DNA of 64,000 nucleotides from Bradyrhizobium betae (GTDB lineage: Bacteria; Pseudomonadota; Alphaproteobacteria; Rhizobiales; Xanthobacteraceae), in contig NZ_CP044543.1 in NCBI RefSeq assembly GCF_008932115.1, positions 4,656,501 to 4,720,500 on the forward strand. Reading direction: 5' to 3'. Numbering within the stretch: position 1 is the first letter of the stretch; each line of letters starts with the position of its first letter. Under the pieces are notes generated by a model. It saw only the letters and a program-made list of their open reading frames with translations, was not told the DNA's origin and did not search any database. The position numbers were made by a program, and so were the translations under genes. Below, in pieces: positions 9,753 through 16,770 of this stretch.

Positions 9753-9765
9753 TTCCGGTGTCTCG

Positions 9766-10242
9766 ATGTTGAACAGGGTGGGCTTGATGGTGCGCGGGTT
9801 GGCCGCCGTGCTGCTGGTTCTGGTCTCGGCGCGTCTCGCTGCGGCCGAGGAGAAGCGGCTTCCCGTGCCGGCCGTGTCGATCCGCGCCGGCGAGCTGATC
9901 CGGGACGACATGATCACGGAACGCGCCTTCGCGCCGAACGTGCTCGGCGTTGCCATGTTCATCGAAGGACGCCAGGTCCTGGTCGGACGGATGGCACGGC
10001 GCACGCTGCTGCCGGGTCAGCCGATCCCGAGCAATTCGGTGGAGGACCCCTGGACTGTCGCGCGCGGCGCCATGGTGAAGGTCGTGGTCGAGGATAGCGG
10101 CCTGTCGATCGTGACCTACGGCTCGGCGATGCAGTCGGGCGCGCCCGGCGCGCTCATTCCGATACGAAACACAGACACCGGCGTGATCATCAGGGGCGTC
10201 GTCCAGCCGGACGGCACCGTCAAGGTCGTGGACGGATCATGA
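9766..10242 (+). CDS. flgA: Flagellar P-ring assembly chaperone FlgA
   Basis: FlgA is a periplasmic chaperone for P-ring assembly from FlgI. The 158-residue product begins with a signal peptide (LMVRGLAAVLLVLVSARLAAAEE) and ends with an SAF-like domain (ALIPIRNTDTGVIIRGVVQPDGTV). ATG 9766 is chosen as start; ATG 9787 would also leave a signal peptide. The stop overlaps the flgI start as ATGA, so P-ring chaperone and subunit are translationally coupled. Confidence 0.9.
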   Translation: MLNRVGLMVRGLAAVLLVLVSARLAAAEEKRLPVPAVSIRAGELIRDDMITERAFAPNVLGVAMFIEGRQVLVGRMARRTLLPGQPIPSNSVEDPWTVARGAMVKVVVEDSGLSIVTYGSAMQSGAPGALIPIRNTDTGVIIRGVVQPDGTVKVVDGS

Positions 10243-11369
10243 CCAGAGTCCTGCTTGCGCTCGTCCTCCTCGTTTTCGCCGCCAGCGCCCAGGCCGCGGT
10301 CCGCATCAAGGACATTGCGGACATCAAGGGACTGCGTGAAAACCAGATCGTGGGCTACGGCCTCGTCATCGGCCTGAACGGCACCGGCGACACGCTCCGC
10401 AACGCTCCGTTCACGGAGCAGTCCCTGCAGTCGATGCTCGAGAACATGGGCATCAACGTCAGGAACGAGACCACGAGCACCAACAATCCCCCGCGTCCGA
10501 CCACGCTGCGTACGCGCAACGTCGCGGCCGTGATGGTGACCGCGGACCTGCAGCCCTCGATCGGAGCGGGTGAGCGCATGGACGTGACCGTGTCGTCGCT
10601 TGGCGATGCGACCTCGCTGCTCGGCGGCACGCTGGTGATGACCTCGCTGCGCGCGGCCGACGGTGCGGTCTATGCGGTCGCGCAGGGCGCGGTCACGGTT
10701 GCCGGCTACAGCGTCGGCGGCCAGGCCCAGAATGTCAGCCAGGGCACGCCGACCGCAGGGCGCATCCCGAACGGCGCGCTGGTCGAGCGCGAAGTGAAGG
10801 GAAGCCTCCACGAGATGGAATTTCTGGTGCTGGAGCTCAAGAACCCCGATTTCGTCACCGCGACGCGTATCCTCGATGCCATCAACCGCTTCGCCGGCGG
10901 CCGCTATCGCGCGCAGATCGCCTTCGAACGCGACTACCGCACCATCGTGCTGTCGAAGCCGCGCCATATCGGGCCGGTTCGCTTCCTGGCCGAAATCGGC
11001 GAGCTGACGGTCGAGCCTGACACGCCGGCGCGGGTGGTGATCAACGAACGCACCGGCACGGTGGTGATCGGGCGTGACGTGCGCATATCGACCGTTGCCG
11101 TGACGCACGGCAATCTGACGGTTCGTGTTACCGAGCTTCCCGTGGTGTCGCAGCCGGCGCCGTTCTCGCAGGGCCAGACCGTGGTCGTTCCCCAGACCAT
11201 CGTCGAAGCCAACGAGGCCGGATCGCAGGTGGCTATCCTGAGCGGCGTCGATCTCCAGCGCCTGGTGCGTGGACTGAACCAGATCGGCCTGAAGCCGTCC
11301 GGCATTATCGCGATCCTCCAGGCGATCAAGACGGCCGGCGCGCTCCAGGCCGACGTCATCGTGCAATGA
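10239..11369 (+). CDS. flgI: Flagellar P-ring protein FlgI
   Basis: FlgI builds the P ring around the rod in the periplasm. The 376-residue protein starts with a Sec signal peptide (LLALVLLVFAASAQAA). It then shows the family hallmark (GLRENQIVGYGLVIGLNGTGD) and the C-terminal VDLQRLVRGLNQIGLKP segment ending in LQADVIVQ. Length is normal. It overlaps flgA by 4 bases. Confidence 0.96.
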   Translation: MTRVLLALVLLVFAASAQAAVRIKDIADIKGLRENQIVGYGLVIGLNGTGDTLRNAPFTEQSLQSMLENMGINVRNETTSTNNPPRPTTLRTRNVAAVMVTADLQPSIGAGERMDVTVSSLGDATSLLGGTLVMTSLRAADGAVYAVAQGAVTVAGYSVGGQAQNVSQGTPTAGRIPNGALVEREVKGSLHEMEFLVLELKNPDFVTATRILDAINRFAGGRYRAQIAFERDYRTIVLSKPRHIGPVRFLAEIGELTVEPDTPARVVINERTGTVVIGRDVRISTVAVTHGNLTVRVTELPVVSQPAPFSQGQTVVVPQTIVEANEAGSQVAILSGVDLQRLVRGLNQIGLKPSGIIAILQAIKTAGALQADVIVQ

Positions 11370-11400
11370 TGCACAAGCGTCGAGCAAGCTTGGTCGCTCA

Positions 11401-12219
11401 ATGCTCTGGTCTCGACCGAGAATCGCACGCGACCCGATGCTGAAGCTGGATCACAAAGCCAAACTCCTCCTCCTGATCGCGGTGTCCGCGCTCGCGAGCG
11501 CTTCGCCCGTGCTCGCGCTGGACGAGGCCAAGCCGTCCAGGCCGCTCAACCTGCTGTCCTTCGCGCGTGCCCGCGCGGCAGGACCGCAAAGGCCGTCCTC
11601 GCCGGTCATGCCGGTACCAGGTGACAACGCGTCGATCCGGGCGACGGCGTGGGCGGCTGAAGACTCCGGACCTGCGATCACCGGCGCGGTGCCGGCGTCC
11701 GAAACGCGTGCACAGGCCCCAGTGCCCGCGCCCGCAGCCGCGCCCGTGCGCCCGGCCAAGCCCGGCAGCGTCACGGTCCCGCCGAAGCCCGCGCCGGCGC
11801 AGGCGGCTGCGCCTGCGGACAGCGACGTTGCCCTGTTCTGCAGCAACGTCGCCGACCCAGCCGTCGATGCGAGACTGGCCTGGCAGCTCAAGGAGCTGGA
11901 AAAGGCCGAGACCCTGCTTCGCGAACGGATCGCCGAGGTCGAGGCCAAACGCGTCGAATACGAGAAGTGGATGGCGCTGCGCGACGATTTCCTGAAGAAG
12001 GCCGAGGCGCAGGTCGTGGAGATCTATTCGCGCATGAAGCCGGACGCCGCGGCGACCCAGATCGCCGGCATGGCGGACGAGACCGCTGCGGCCGTGCTCG
12101 CCAAGCTCAGCCCGAGGAATTCGAGCGCGATCTTCAACGAGATGGATACGGCACGCGCGGCGCACCTTGCCGATCTGCTCGGCGGAATGCGTCGCGTGGA
12201 TGACGGAAAGACCAAGTAG
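11401..12219 (+). CDS. motE: MotE-type periplasmic chaperone (MgtE-N-like domain)
   Basis: In Sinorhizobium meliloti, MotE is a periplasmic chaperone for MotC. This product has up to 272 residues with a signal peptide (KLLLLIAVSALASASPVLA), a Pro/Ala-rich linker, a coiled coil (ELEKAETLLRERIAEVEAKR) and a C-terminal MgtE-N-like segment (VEIYSRMKPDAAATQIAGM, then KLSPRNSSAIFNEM). The ATG at 11437 would place the signal peptide at the true N-terminus and may be the real start. It lies between flgI and flgH, while motB and motC are 8 kb away. Confidence 0.82.
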   Translation: MLWSRPRIARDPMLKLDHKAKLLLLIAVSALASASPVLALDEAKPSRPLNLLSFARARAAGPQRPSSPVMPVPGDNASIRATAWAAEDSGPAITGAVPASETRAQAPVPAPAAAPVRPAKPGSVTVPPKPAPAQAAAPADSDVALFCSNVADPAVDARLAWQLKELEKAETLLRERIAEVEAKRVEYEKWMALRDDFLKKAEAQVVEIYSRMKPDAAATQIAGMADETAAAVLAKLSPRNSSAIFNEMDTARAAHLADLLGGMRRVDDGKTK

Positions 12220-12915
12220 ATGAAAAATCTAATCCTCATCCTGCCGCTCCTGATGCTTGCCGGATGCGTCGGCGATCCCGCGGAGGTCCTGACCGGTCCG
12301 CGCCTGTCGCCCGTCGGCAGCGGGCTGAGGACACAGGCCGATCCGATCCCGGTGACGCCACGGTTGCGCTCGCCCGTCAGCTATCGCTCGACCTGGGACG
12401 ACGGCACCGACCTCTACCGCGACCCCCGCGCCCGGCGCACCGGCGACGTCGTGACGGTGATCATCTCGATGCAGGACAAGGCCAAGCTGGACAACAAGAC
12501 CGGCCGCTCGCGCGATTCGCAGGTCAAGTTCGGCCTCGACTGGCTGATGGACGTCGCCGGATGGCAGGACAAGGGCTCGACCAGCGCCAATCTCAGCACC
12601 AATACCCAGATCAAGGGGAACGGCCAGATCGATCGCACCGAGGACATCAAGCTGTCGATCGCCGCAATCGTCACCGACGTGTTGCCGAACGGCAATATGA
12701 TGATCAGCGGGTCGCAGGAATTCAAGGTCAACACGGAGATGCGCGTGCTCAATGTCGGCGGCATCGTGCGTCCGCGCGATATCTCGCGCACCAACACGAT
12801 CTCCTACGAGAAGATTGCCGAAGCGCGCGTCTCCTACGGTGGTCACGGAAATCTGTCTGACGTGCAGCAGCCTGGATGGGGACATCGGATCTATGACGCC
12901 GTGGCACCATTCTGA
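12220..12915 (+). CDS. flgH: Flagellar L-ring lipoprotein FlgH
   Basis: FlgH forms the L ring in the outer membrane. The 231-residue product has a lipoprotein signal with lipobox LAGC (Cys16) and conserved FlgH blocks (LYRDPRARRTGDVVTVIISMQDKAKLDN split across the core; EFKVNTEMRVLNVGGIVRPRDI). The start follows the motE stop directly. The C-terminus (GWGHRIYDAVAPF) is typical. Confidence 0.95.
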   Translation: MKNLILILPLLMLAGCVGDPAEVLTGPRLSPVGSGLRTQADPIPVTPRLRSPVSYRSTWDDGTDLYRDPRARRTGDVVTVIISMQDKAKLDNKTGRSRDSQVKFGLDWLMDVAGWQDKGSTSANLSTNTQIKGNGQIDRTEDIKLSIAAIVTDVLPNGNMMISGSQEFKVNTEMRVLNVGGIVRPRDISRTNTISYEKIAEARVSYGGHGNLSDVQQPGWGHRIYDAVAPF

Positions 12916-12954
12916 GATGCGCAGCCGTCGGGCCGCTTTGCGAGGGCATGGGAC

Positions 12955-13401
12955 GTGATGCGCCTGATTGCGGCCATTCTGGTGCTCACCCTCGTCGCGA
13001 TCGGCGCGGGTGCGCTTGCCGGCCTGCATCTGTTTGCGGCTGCCGAGCGCGTCGCGGACGCGAAGAAAACCGCGACGCCGCCGCCCCTTGCCTCGAGCTA
13101 CGCCGGCAGCGCGCGGTTGAGGAAGCTGTCCCCGATCGTGACCAATCTCGCCGCGCCGGCCAACAACTGGGCCCGTGTCGAGGCTTCCATGGTGACCGAC
13201 AGCATGAGCGACGAGGACGCGGGCATCCTGGCTGCCCACATCAGCGAGGACATCGTGACCTATCTGCGCTCGGCGACGGTTGGCCAATTCGAGGGATCGC
13301 GCGGGCTGCAGCATCTGCGCGACGACCTCGCCGAACGCGCCAACATCCGCTCCTCGGGCAAGGTCCGCGAATTGATCATTGAGACGTTGGTGATTCAGTG
13401 A
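12955..13401 (+). CDS. fliL: Flagellar basal body-associated protein FliL
   Basis: FliL is a single-pass membrane protein around the stator that supports torque. The 148-residue product has an N-terminal membrane helix (LIAAILVLTLVAIGAGALAG) and a periplasmic domain ending in ELIIETLVIQ, like other FliL proteins. Start choices are GTG 12955 and ATG 12958. The stop overlaps the fliP start as GTGA, consistent with coupling. Confidence 0.88.
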   Translation: MMRLIAAILVLTLVAIGAGALAGLHLFAAAERVADAKKTATPPPLASSYAGSARLRKLSPIVTNLAAPANNWARVEASMVTDSMSDEDAGILAAHISEDIVTYLRSATVGQFEGSRGLQHLRDDLAERANIRSSGKVRELIIETLVIQ

Positions 13402-14138
13402 GAGTGAAAGTCCTGCTGCTCGCGTTGGTTCTGGTCGTCCTGCCCGAAGTGGCGCTCGCCCAGATACCGGACCTCAACTCGTTGCTGCCGCCCGGAAACG
13501 GCTCGACCAGTGGCCGTATCATCCAGCTGATGGCGCTGATCACGGTGCTGTCGGTGGCGCCGGGTCTGCTCATCATGGTGACGAGCTTCACGCGATTTGC
13601 GGTTGCGCTGTCGTTCCTGCGCTCCGGTCTCGGCCTGCAGACCACGCCGGCCAATCTCGTGCTGATCAGCCTCGCGCTGTTCATGACCTTCTACGTGATG
13701 GCCCCGACCTTCGATCGCGCCTGGGAAACCGGCGTCCAGCCTCTGATGAAGAACGAGATCTCGGAGGAAGAGGCTTACGTGAAGATCACCGATCCGTTCC
13801 GCGAGTTCATGCTGGCTCACGTTCGCGACAAGGATCTGCAGACCTTCGAGTCGCTCGCCGCGGAGAGCTTTCGGAAGAAGTTCGACGACAAGCGCATCGA
13901 TCTGCGCGTCATCATTCCGGCCTTCATGATCTCCGAGCTCAGGCGCTCGTTCGAGATCGGCTTCCTGATCATGCTGCCGTTCCTCGTCATCGACATGATC
14001 GTGGCGACGCTGACGATGTCGATGGGCATGATGATGATGCCGCCGACCATCCTCGCGCTGCCGTTCAAGATGCTGTTCTTCGTGCTGATCGACGGCTGGA
14101 ATTTGCTCGCCTCAGGCCTCGTGCGGTCGTTCTCGTAA
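13398..14138 (+). CDS. fliP: Flagellar export gate protein FliP
   Basis: FliP forms the core of the FliPQR export gate. The 246-residue product has a cleavable signal peptide (VLLLALVLVVLPEVALAQ) and four membrane segments. It carries the conserved SFTRFAVALSFLRSGLGLQTTP block and the C-terminal MSMGMMMMPPTILALPFK block. The start is GTG 13398, overlapping the fliL stop. It is the last gene of the motA operon; fliQ and fliR are encoded about 16-18 kb downstream. Confidence 0.96.
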   Translation: MRVKVLLLALVLVVLPEVALAQIPDLNSLLPPGNGSTSGRIIQLMALITVLSVAPGLLIMVTSFTRFAVALSFLRSGLGLQTTPANLVLISLALFMTFYVMAPTFDRAWETGVQPLMKNEISEEEAYVKITDPFREFMLAHVRDKDLQTFESLAAESFRKKFDDKRIDLRVIIPAFMISELRRSFEIGFLIMLPFLVIDMIVATLTMSMGMMMMPPTILALPFKMLFFVLIDGWNLLASGLVRSFS

Positions 14139-14165
14139 GGTCTGCTGTCGGCCGGCCTGCCGGTC

Positions 14166-14217
14166 ATGGTTAGCGAGAAGTAGCGCGATATGGTTAGCGG
14201 AGGGTTCCGGTAACCAT
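14166..14217. repeat. ATGGTTA direct and inverted repeats upstream of lafA1
   Basis: ATGGTTAGCG occurs at 14166-14175 and again at 14190-14199 (24-base spacing, about two helical turns), followed by the inverted TAACCAT at 14211-14217. The set lies 39-90 bases upstream of the candidate lafA1 promoter core and is not seen before lafA2 or lafA3. It could be an activator site specific for lafA1; no function is established. Confidence 0.45.
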
Positions 14218-14255
14218 ATGATATTACAGCGAAATTCAGGCGGATCTTAATCCGT

Positions 14256-14277
14256 GCGCAAGATTCACCGTGCTAGC
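14256..14277 (+). promoter_or_regulatory. Candidate lafA1 promoter
   Basis: GCGCAAGATTC (14256-14266) and GCTAGC (14272-14277) align with GCACAAGCTTC and GCTAGC before lafA2. The distance to the first leader stem is the same in both (38 bases). The GCGCAAG core matches the element before motA, flgE and flhA. The transcription start is inferred to lie just before the leader at about 14290. Confidence 0.45.
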
Positions 14278-14293
14278 AATGCGGCACGGCGGG

Positions 14294-14404
14294 TTGGACC
14301 CCACCCACATCAGTCCAAAGGCATGATGCCGCCCCTCCGTACCGGTGAAAGCCCGGTATGTCCCCTCGTGAAAATGTAACGCGTACATCAAAGGGACATA
14401 CGCA
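14294..14404 (+). promoter_or_regulatory. Structured 5' leader of lafA1 mRNA
   Basis: Four stems can be drawn: P1 TTGGAC/GTCCAA (14294-14299 with 14313-14318), P2 GGC/GCC (14320-14322 with 14328-14330), P3 TACCGG/CCGGTA (14340-14345 with 14353-14358, loop UGAAAGC), and P4 ATGTCCC/GGGACAT (14358-14364 with 14393-14399). P4 buries the GGGA ribosome binding site 8 bases before the lafA1 ATG. The same layout precedes lafA2 and lafA3 with compensatory changes. FlbT, encoded at 28974-29393, is a plausible partner, since FlbT acts on flagellin mRNA leaders in Caulobacter. Confidence 0.75.
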
Positions 14405-15310
14405 ATGTCAAGCCTGCTTACGAACTCGACCGCCATGACCGCGCTCCAGACCCTGCGGTCTGTCAGCTCGCAGCTCTCCACCACGCAGAACCGCATCTCC
14501 ACCGGCCAGCGTGTTTCGACCGCTTCCGACAACGCCGCCTACTGGTCGATCGCCACGTCGATGCGCGCCGACAACGCCGCGCTCTCCGCCGTCTCCGACT
14601 CGCTCGGTCTGTCGGCCGCGACCGTCGACACCGAATATACCGGTCTGACCACGGTTGTCGGTGACAGCAGCTCCGGCCTCACGAAGCTCCAGTCCCTGCT
14701 GGTGCAGGCCAAGACCGCCGGTATCGACCGCACCAAGATCCAGGCGGACGTCACCCAGATCCAGCAGCAGATGAAAGCGACCGCCAGCGCGGCGACGTTC
14801 AACGGCGTGAACTGGCTGAGCGCGACGGCGACCACGCCGGCGACTGTGAACCTGGTGTCGTCGTTCTCCCGCGTCGGCAGCACGCCGACCACCGGCTCGA
14901 TCAGCCTGACCACCGCGACCTACTCGCTCTATACCAGCACCCAGACCGGTATCCTGGACAAGGTGAGCGGCACCGCTTCGGTCGACACGATCAACATCGG
15001 CGCGCTGACCGACTCGGCGGCCGACCAGACCACGCTCGATGGCTACATCGCGCAGGTCACGACTGCGATCAACTCGGTCGCCGCGGCCGCCGCCGACCTC
15101 GGCGCCGTCAAGAACCGTATCTCGACCAACACGGGCTTCGTGAAGTCGCTGATGGACTCGGTTGACCGCGGTATCGGCCAGCTCGTCGACGCCGACATGA
15201 ACCAGGAGTCCACCCGCCTGGCGGCTCTCCAGGTCCAGCAGCAGCTCGGCGTGCAGGCGCTCTCGATCGCCAACAACAGCAGCCAGAGCATCCTGTCGCT
15301 GTTCCGCTAA
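14405..15310 (+). CDS. lafA1: Lateral-type flagellin LafA1
   Basis: This is a filament subunit secreted through the flagellar export channel. The 301-residue protein has the conserved D0/D1 ends (LLTNSTAMTALQTLRSV; ALQVQQQLGVQALSIANNS) and only a short central part, as in thin lateral filaments. It has no cysteine. It stands alone between its own leader and a strong terminator. Of the three tandem flagellins it is the most divergent (N-terminal SVSSQLSTT, C-terminal NNSSQ). The symbol follows the Bradyrhizobium lafA naming by analogy. Confidence 0.9.
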   Translation: MSSLLTNSTAMTALQTLRSVSSQLSTTQNRISTGQRVSTASDNAAYWSIATSMRADNAALSAVSDSLGLSAATVDTEYTGLTTVVGDSSSGLTKLQSLLVQAKTAGIDRTKIQADVTQIQQQMKATASAATFNGVNWLSATATTPATVNLVSSFSRVGSTPTTGSISLTTATYSLYTSTQTGILDKVSGTASVDTINIGALTDSAADQTTLDGYIAQVTTAINSVAAAAADLGAVKNRISTNTGFVKSLMDSVDRGIGQLVDADMNQESTRLAALQVQQQLGVQALSIANNSSQSILSLFR

Positions 15311-15330
15311 GCCTGAAAACGAACTGAGGA

Positions 15331-15361
15331 GGGCCGCGCTTCTCGCGAAGCGCGGCCCTTT
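15331..15361 (+). terminator. Rho-independent terminator after lafA1
   Basis: A perfect 12-bp stem, GGGCCGCGCTTC (15331-15342) with GAAGCGCGGCCC (15347-15358), has a TCGC loop and is followed by TTTCGTTT. It lies 20 bases after the lafA1 stop. The same stem-loop follows lafA2. Confidence 0.9.
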
Positions 15362-15436
15362 CGTTTGGCGTGGCGCCGAGCGTCCGCCACAATTTCGGCT
15401 GCCCTGTTGCGGCCAAGCCACAGAGCCACAAGCCCC

Positions 15437-15457
15437 GCACAAGCTTCGTCCGCTAGC
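15437..15457 (+). promoter_or_regulatory. Candidate lafA2 promoter
   Basis: GCACAAGCTTC (15437-15447) and GCTAGC (15452-15457) align with the lafA1 and lafA3 upstream regions. They sit 38 bases before the first leader stem. This is the flagellin version of the GCGCAAGC element. Confidence 0.4.
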
Positions 15458-15474
15458 CTAGTCGCTACGACGGG

Positions 15475-15581
15475 TTGGGCCTAACCGCATTTGCGCAGCC
15501 CAAAGGCATGACGCCGCCCTGTCGTACCGGTGCAAGTCCGGTATGTCCCCAAATTCAATCTGCTTTCAAAGGGACATCAAA
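15475..15581 (+). promoter_or_regulatory. Structured 5' leader of lafA2 mRNA
   Basis: The fold is the same as before lafA1: P1 TTGGGC/GCCCAA (15475-15480 with 15498-15503), P2 GGC/GCC (15505-15507 with 15513-15515), P3 TACCGG/CCGGTA (15525-15530 with 15538-15543, loop UGCAAGU), and P4 ATGTCCC/GGGACAT (15543-15549 with 15571-15577), which covers the ribosome binding site. Relative to lafA1, P1 shows an A-U to G-C exchange that preserves pairing. Confidence 0.75.
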
Positions 15582-16490
15582 ATGGGTTCTAGCCTTCTCA
15601 CCAACTCGTCTGCAATGACCGCGCTGCAGACCCTCCGCAACGTCAGCTCGCAGCTTGCGACCACGCAGAACCGGATCTCCACCGGTATGCGCGTCTCGAC
15701 GGCTTCGGACAACGCTGCCTACTGGTCGATCGCGACCTCGATGCGCGCCGACAACGCCGCGCTCTCCGCCGTCTCCGACTCGCTCGGTCTGTCGGCCGCG
15801 ACCGTCGACACCGAATATACCGCTCTGACCGCCGTCGTCGGCGACAAGACCGGCGGCCTGACCAAGCTCCAGGCGCTGCTGGTCGAAGCCAAGACCGCCG
15901 GTATCGACCGCACCAAGATCCAGGCCGACATCACCCAGATCCAGCAGCAGATGAAGGGCACCGCCAATGCGGCGACATTCAACGGCGTCAACTGGCTGAG
16001 CGCGACCGCGGCCACCCCGGCGACCTTCAACCTGGTGTCGTCGTTCTCGCGCGTCGGCGGCACGCCGACGATCGGTTCGATCTCGCTGACGATCGCCAAC
16101 TACTCGCTCTACACCTCGACCCAGACCGGCATCCTGGACAAGGTCAGCGGCACGGCCTCGATCGACACGATCAACATCGGCGCGCTGACCGACTCGACCG
16201 CCGACATGACCACGCTCGATGGCTACATCGCGCAGGTCACGGCTGGGATCAACTCGGTGGCTTCGGCCGCCGCCGATCTCGGTGCCGTCAAGAACCGCAT
16301 CTCGACCAACACCGACTTCGTCAAGACCCTGATGGACTCGGTTGATCGCGGTGTCGGTCAGCTCGTCGACGCCGACATGAACGCGGAATCCACCCGCCTG
16401 CAGGCTCTGCAGACCCAGCAGCAGCTCGGCGTTCAGGCGCTCTCGATCGCCAACCAGAACAGCCAGAGCATCCTCTCGCTGTTCCGCTAA
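15582..16490 (+). CDS. lafA2: Lateral-type flagellin LafA2
   Basis: This 302-residue flagellin has conserved N- and C-terminal D0/D1 helices and a short middle. It is about 95% identical to the lafA3 product (roughly 13 differences) and less similar to lafA1. The start is ATG 15582, with AAAGGGA 7 bases upstream. The frame is open back to 15543, but that extension lies in the leader. It has its own leader and terminator and is therefore probably monocistronic. Confidence 0.92.
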   Translation: MGSSLLTNSSAMTALQTLRNVSSQLATTQNRISTGMRVSTASDNAAYWSIATSMRADNAALSAVSDSLGLSAATVDTEYTALTAVVGDKTGGLTKLQALLVEAKTAGIDRTKIQADITQIQQQMKGTANAATFNGVNWLSATAATPATFNLVSSFSRVGGTPTIGSISLTIANYSLYTSTQTGILDKVSGTASIDTINIGALTDSTADMTTLDGYIAQVTAGINSVASAAADLGAVKNRISTNTDFVKTLMDSVDRGVGQLVDADMNAESTRLQALQTQQQLGVQALSIANQNSQSILSLFR

Positions 16491-16506
16491 GCCTTCACTC
16501 ATCTTG

Positions 16507-16540
16507 GAAGGGCCGCGCTTCTCGCGAAGCGCGGCCCTTC
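16507..16540 (+). terminator. Rho-independent terminator after lafA2
   Basis: A perfect 15-bp stem, GAAGGGCCGCGCTTC (16507-16521) with GAAGCGCGGCCCTTC (16526-16540), has a TCGC loop. It is nearly identical to the lafA1 terminator, so the terminator belongs to the duplicated flagellin unit. No long T-tract follows (CTATTTAATT). Confidence 0.85.
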
Positions 16541-16624
16541 CTATTTAATTCGGCGCGCGCCGGTCGAGCCGTGACCGCGACCTGGCTCAGTCTGTTGCGG
16601 TCAAGTCACAGAGCCGCAAGCCTC

Positions 16625-16645
16625 GCGCAGCCTTCGCGCGTTATT
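16625..16645 (+). promoter_or_regulatory. Candidate lafA3 promoter
   Basis: CCTCGCGCAGCCTTC contains GCGCAGCC (16625-16632), which aligns with the lafA1 and lafA2 elements, 37 bases before the first leader stem. The downstream GCTAGC is replaced by GTTATTG, so this copy may have a different strength. Confidence 0.35.
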
Positions 16646-16661
16646 GTCGCCGTACGACAAG

Positions 16662-16770
16662 TTGGGCCTGCTTTTTCCGCCGCCCAAAGGCATGAGGCCG
16701 CCCTGTCGTATCGGTGCAAGCCCGGTATGTCCCAAAAATCAATTCAATCCGTTTCAAGGGGACGTCAATA
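16662..16770 (+). promoter_or_regulatory. Structured 5' leader of lafA3 mRNA
   Basis: This is the third copy of the leader fold: P1 TTGGGC/GCCCAA (16662-16667 with 16682-16687), P2 GGC/GCC (16689-16691 with 16697-16699), P3 TATCGG/CCGGTA (16709-16714 with 16722-16727), and P4 ATGTCCC/GGGACGT (16727-16733 with 16759-16765). The base changes in P3 and P4 convert Watson-Crick pairs to G-U wobbles, so pairing is kept. P4 again covers the ribosome binding site of the ATG at 16771. Confidence 0.75.

Noticed and set aside
15525..15543. P3 of the flagellin leaders (CCGGUGCAAGUCCGG) looks like the GGUGnaAnUCC segment of cobalamin riboswitches
   Set aside because: The B12 box and the rest of the riboswitch core are absent, the order of elements differs, and the hairpin fits the flagellin-specific leader fold better.
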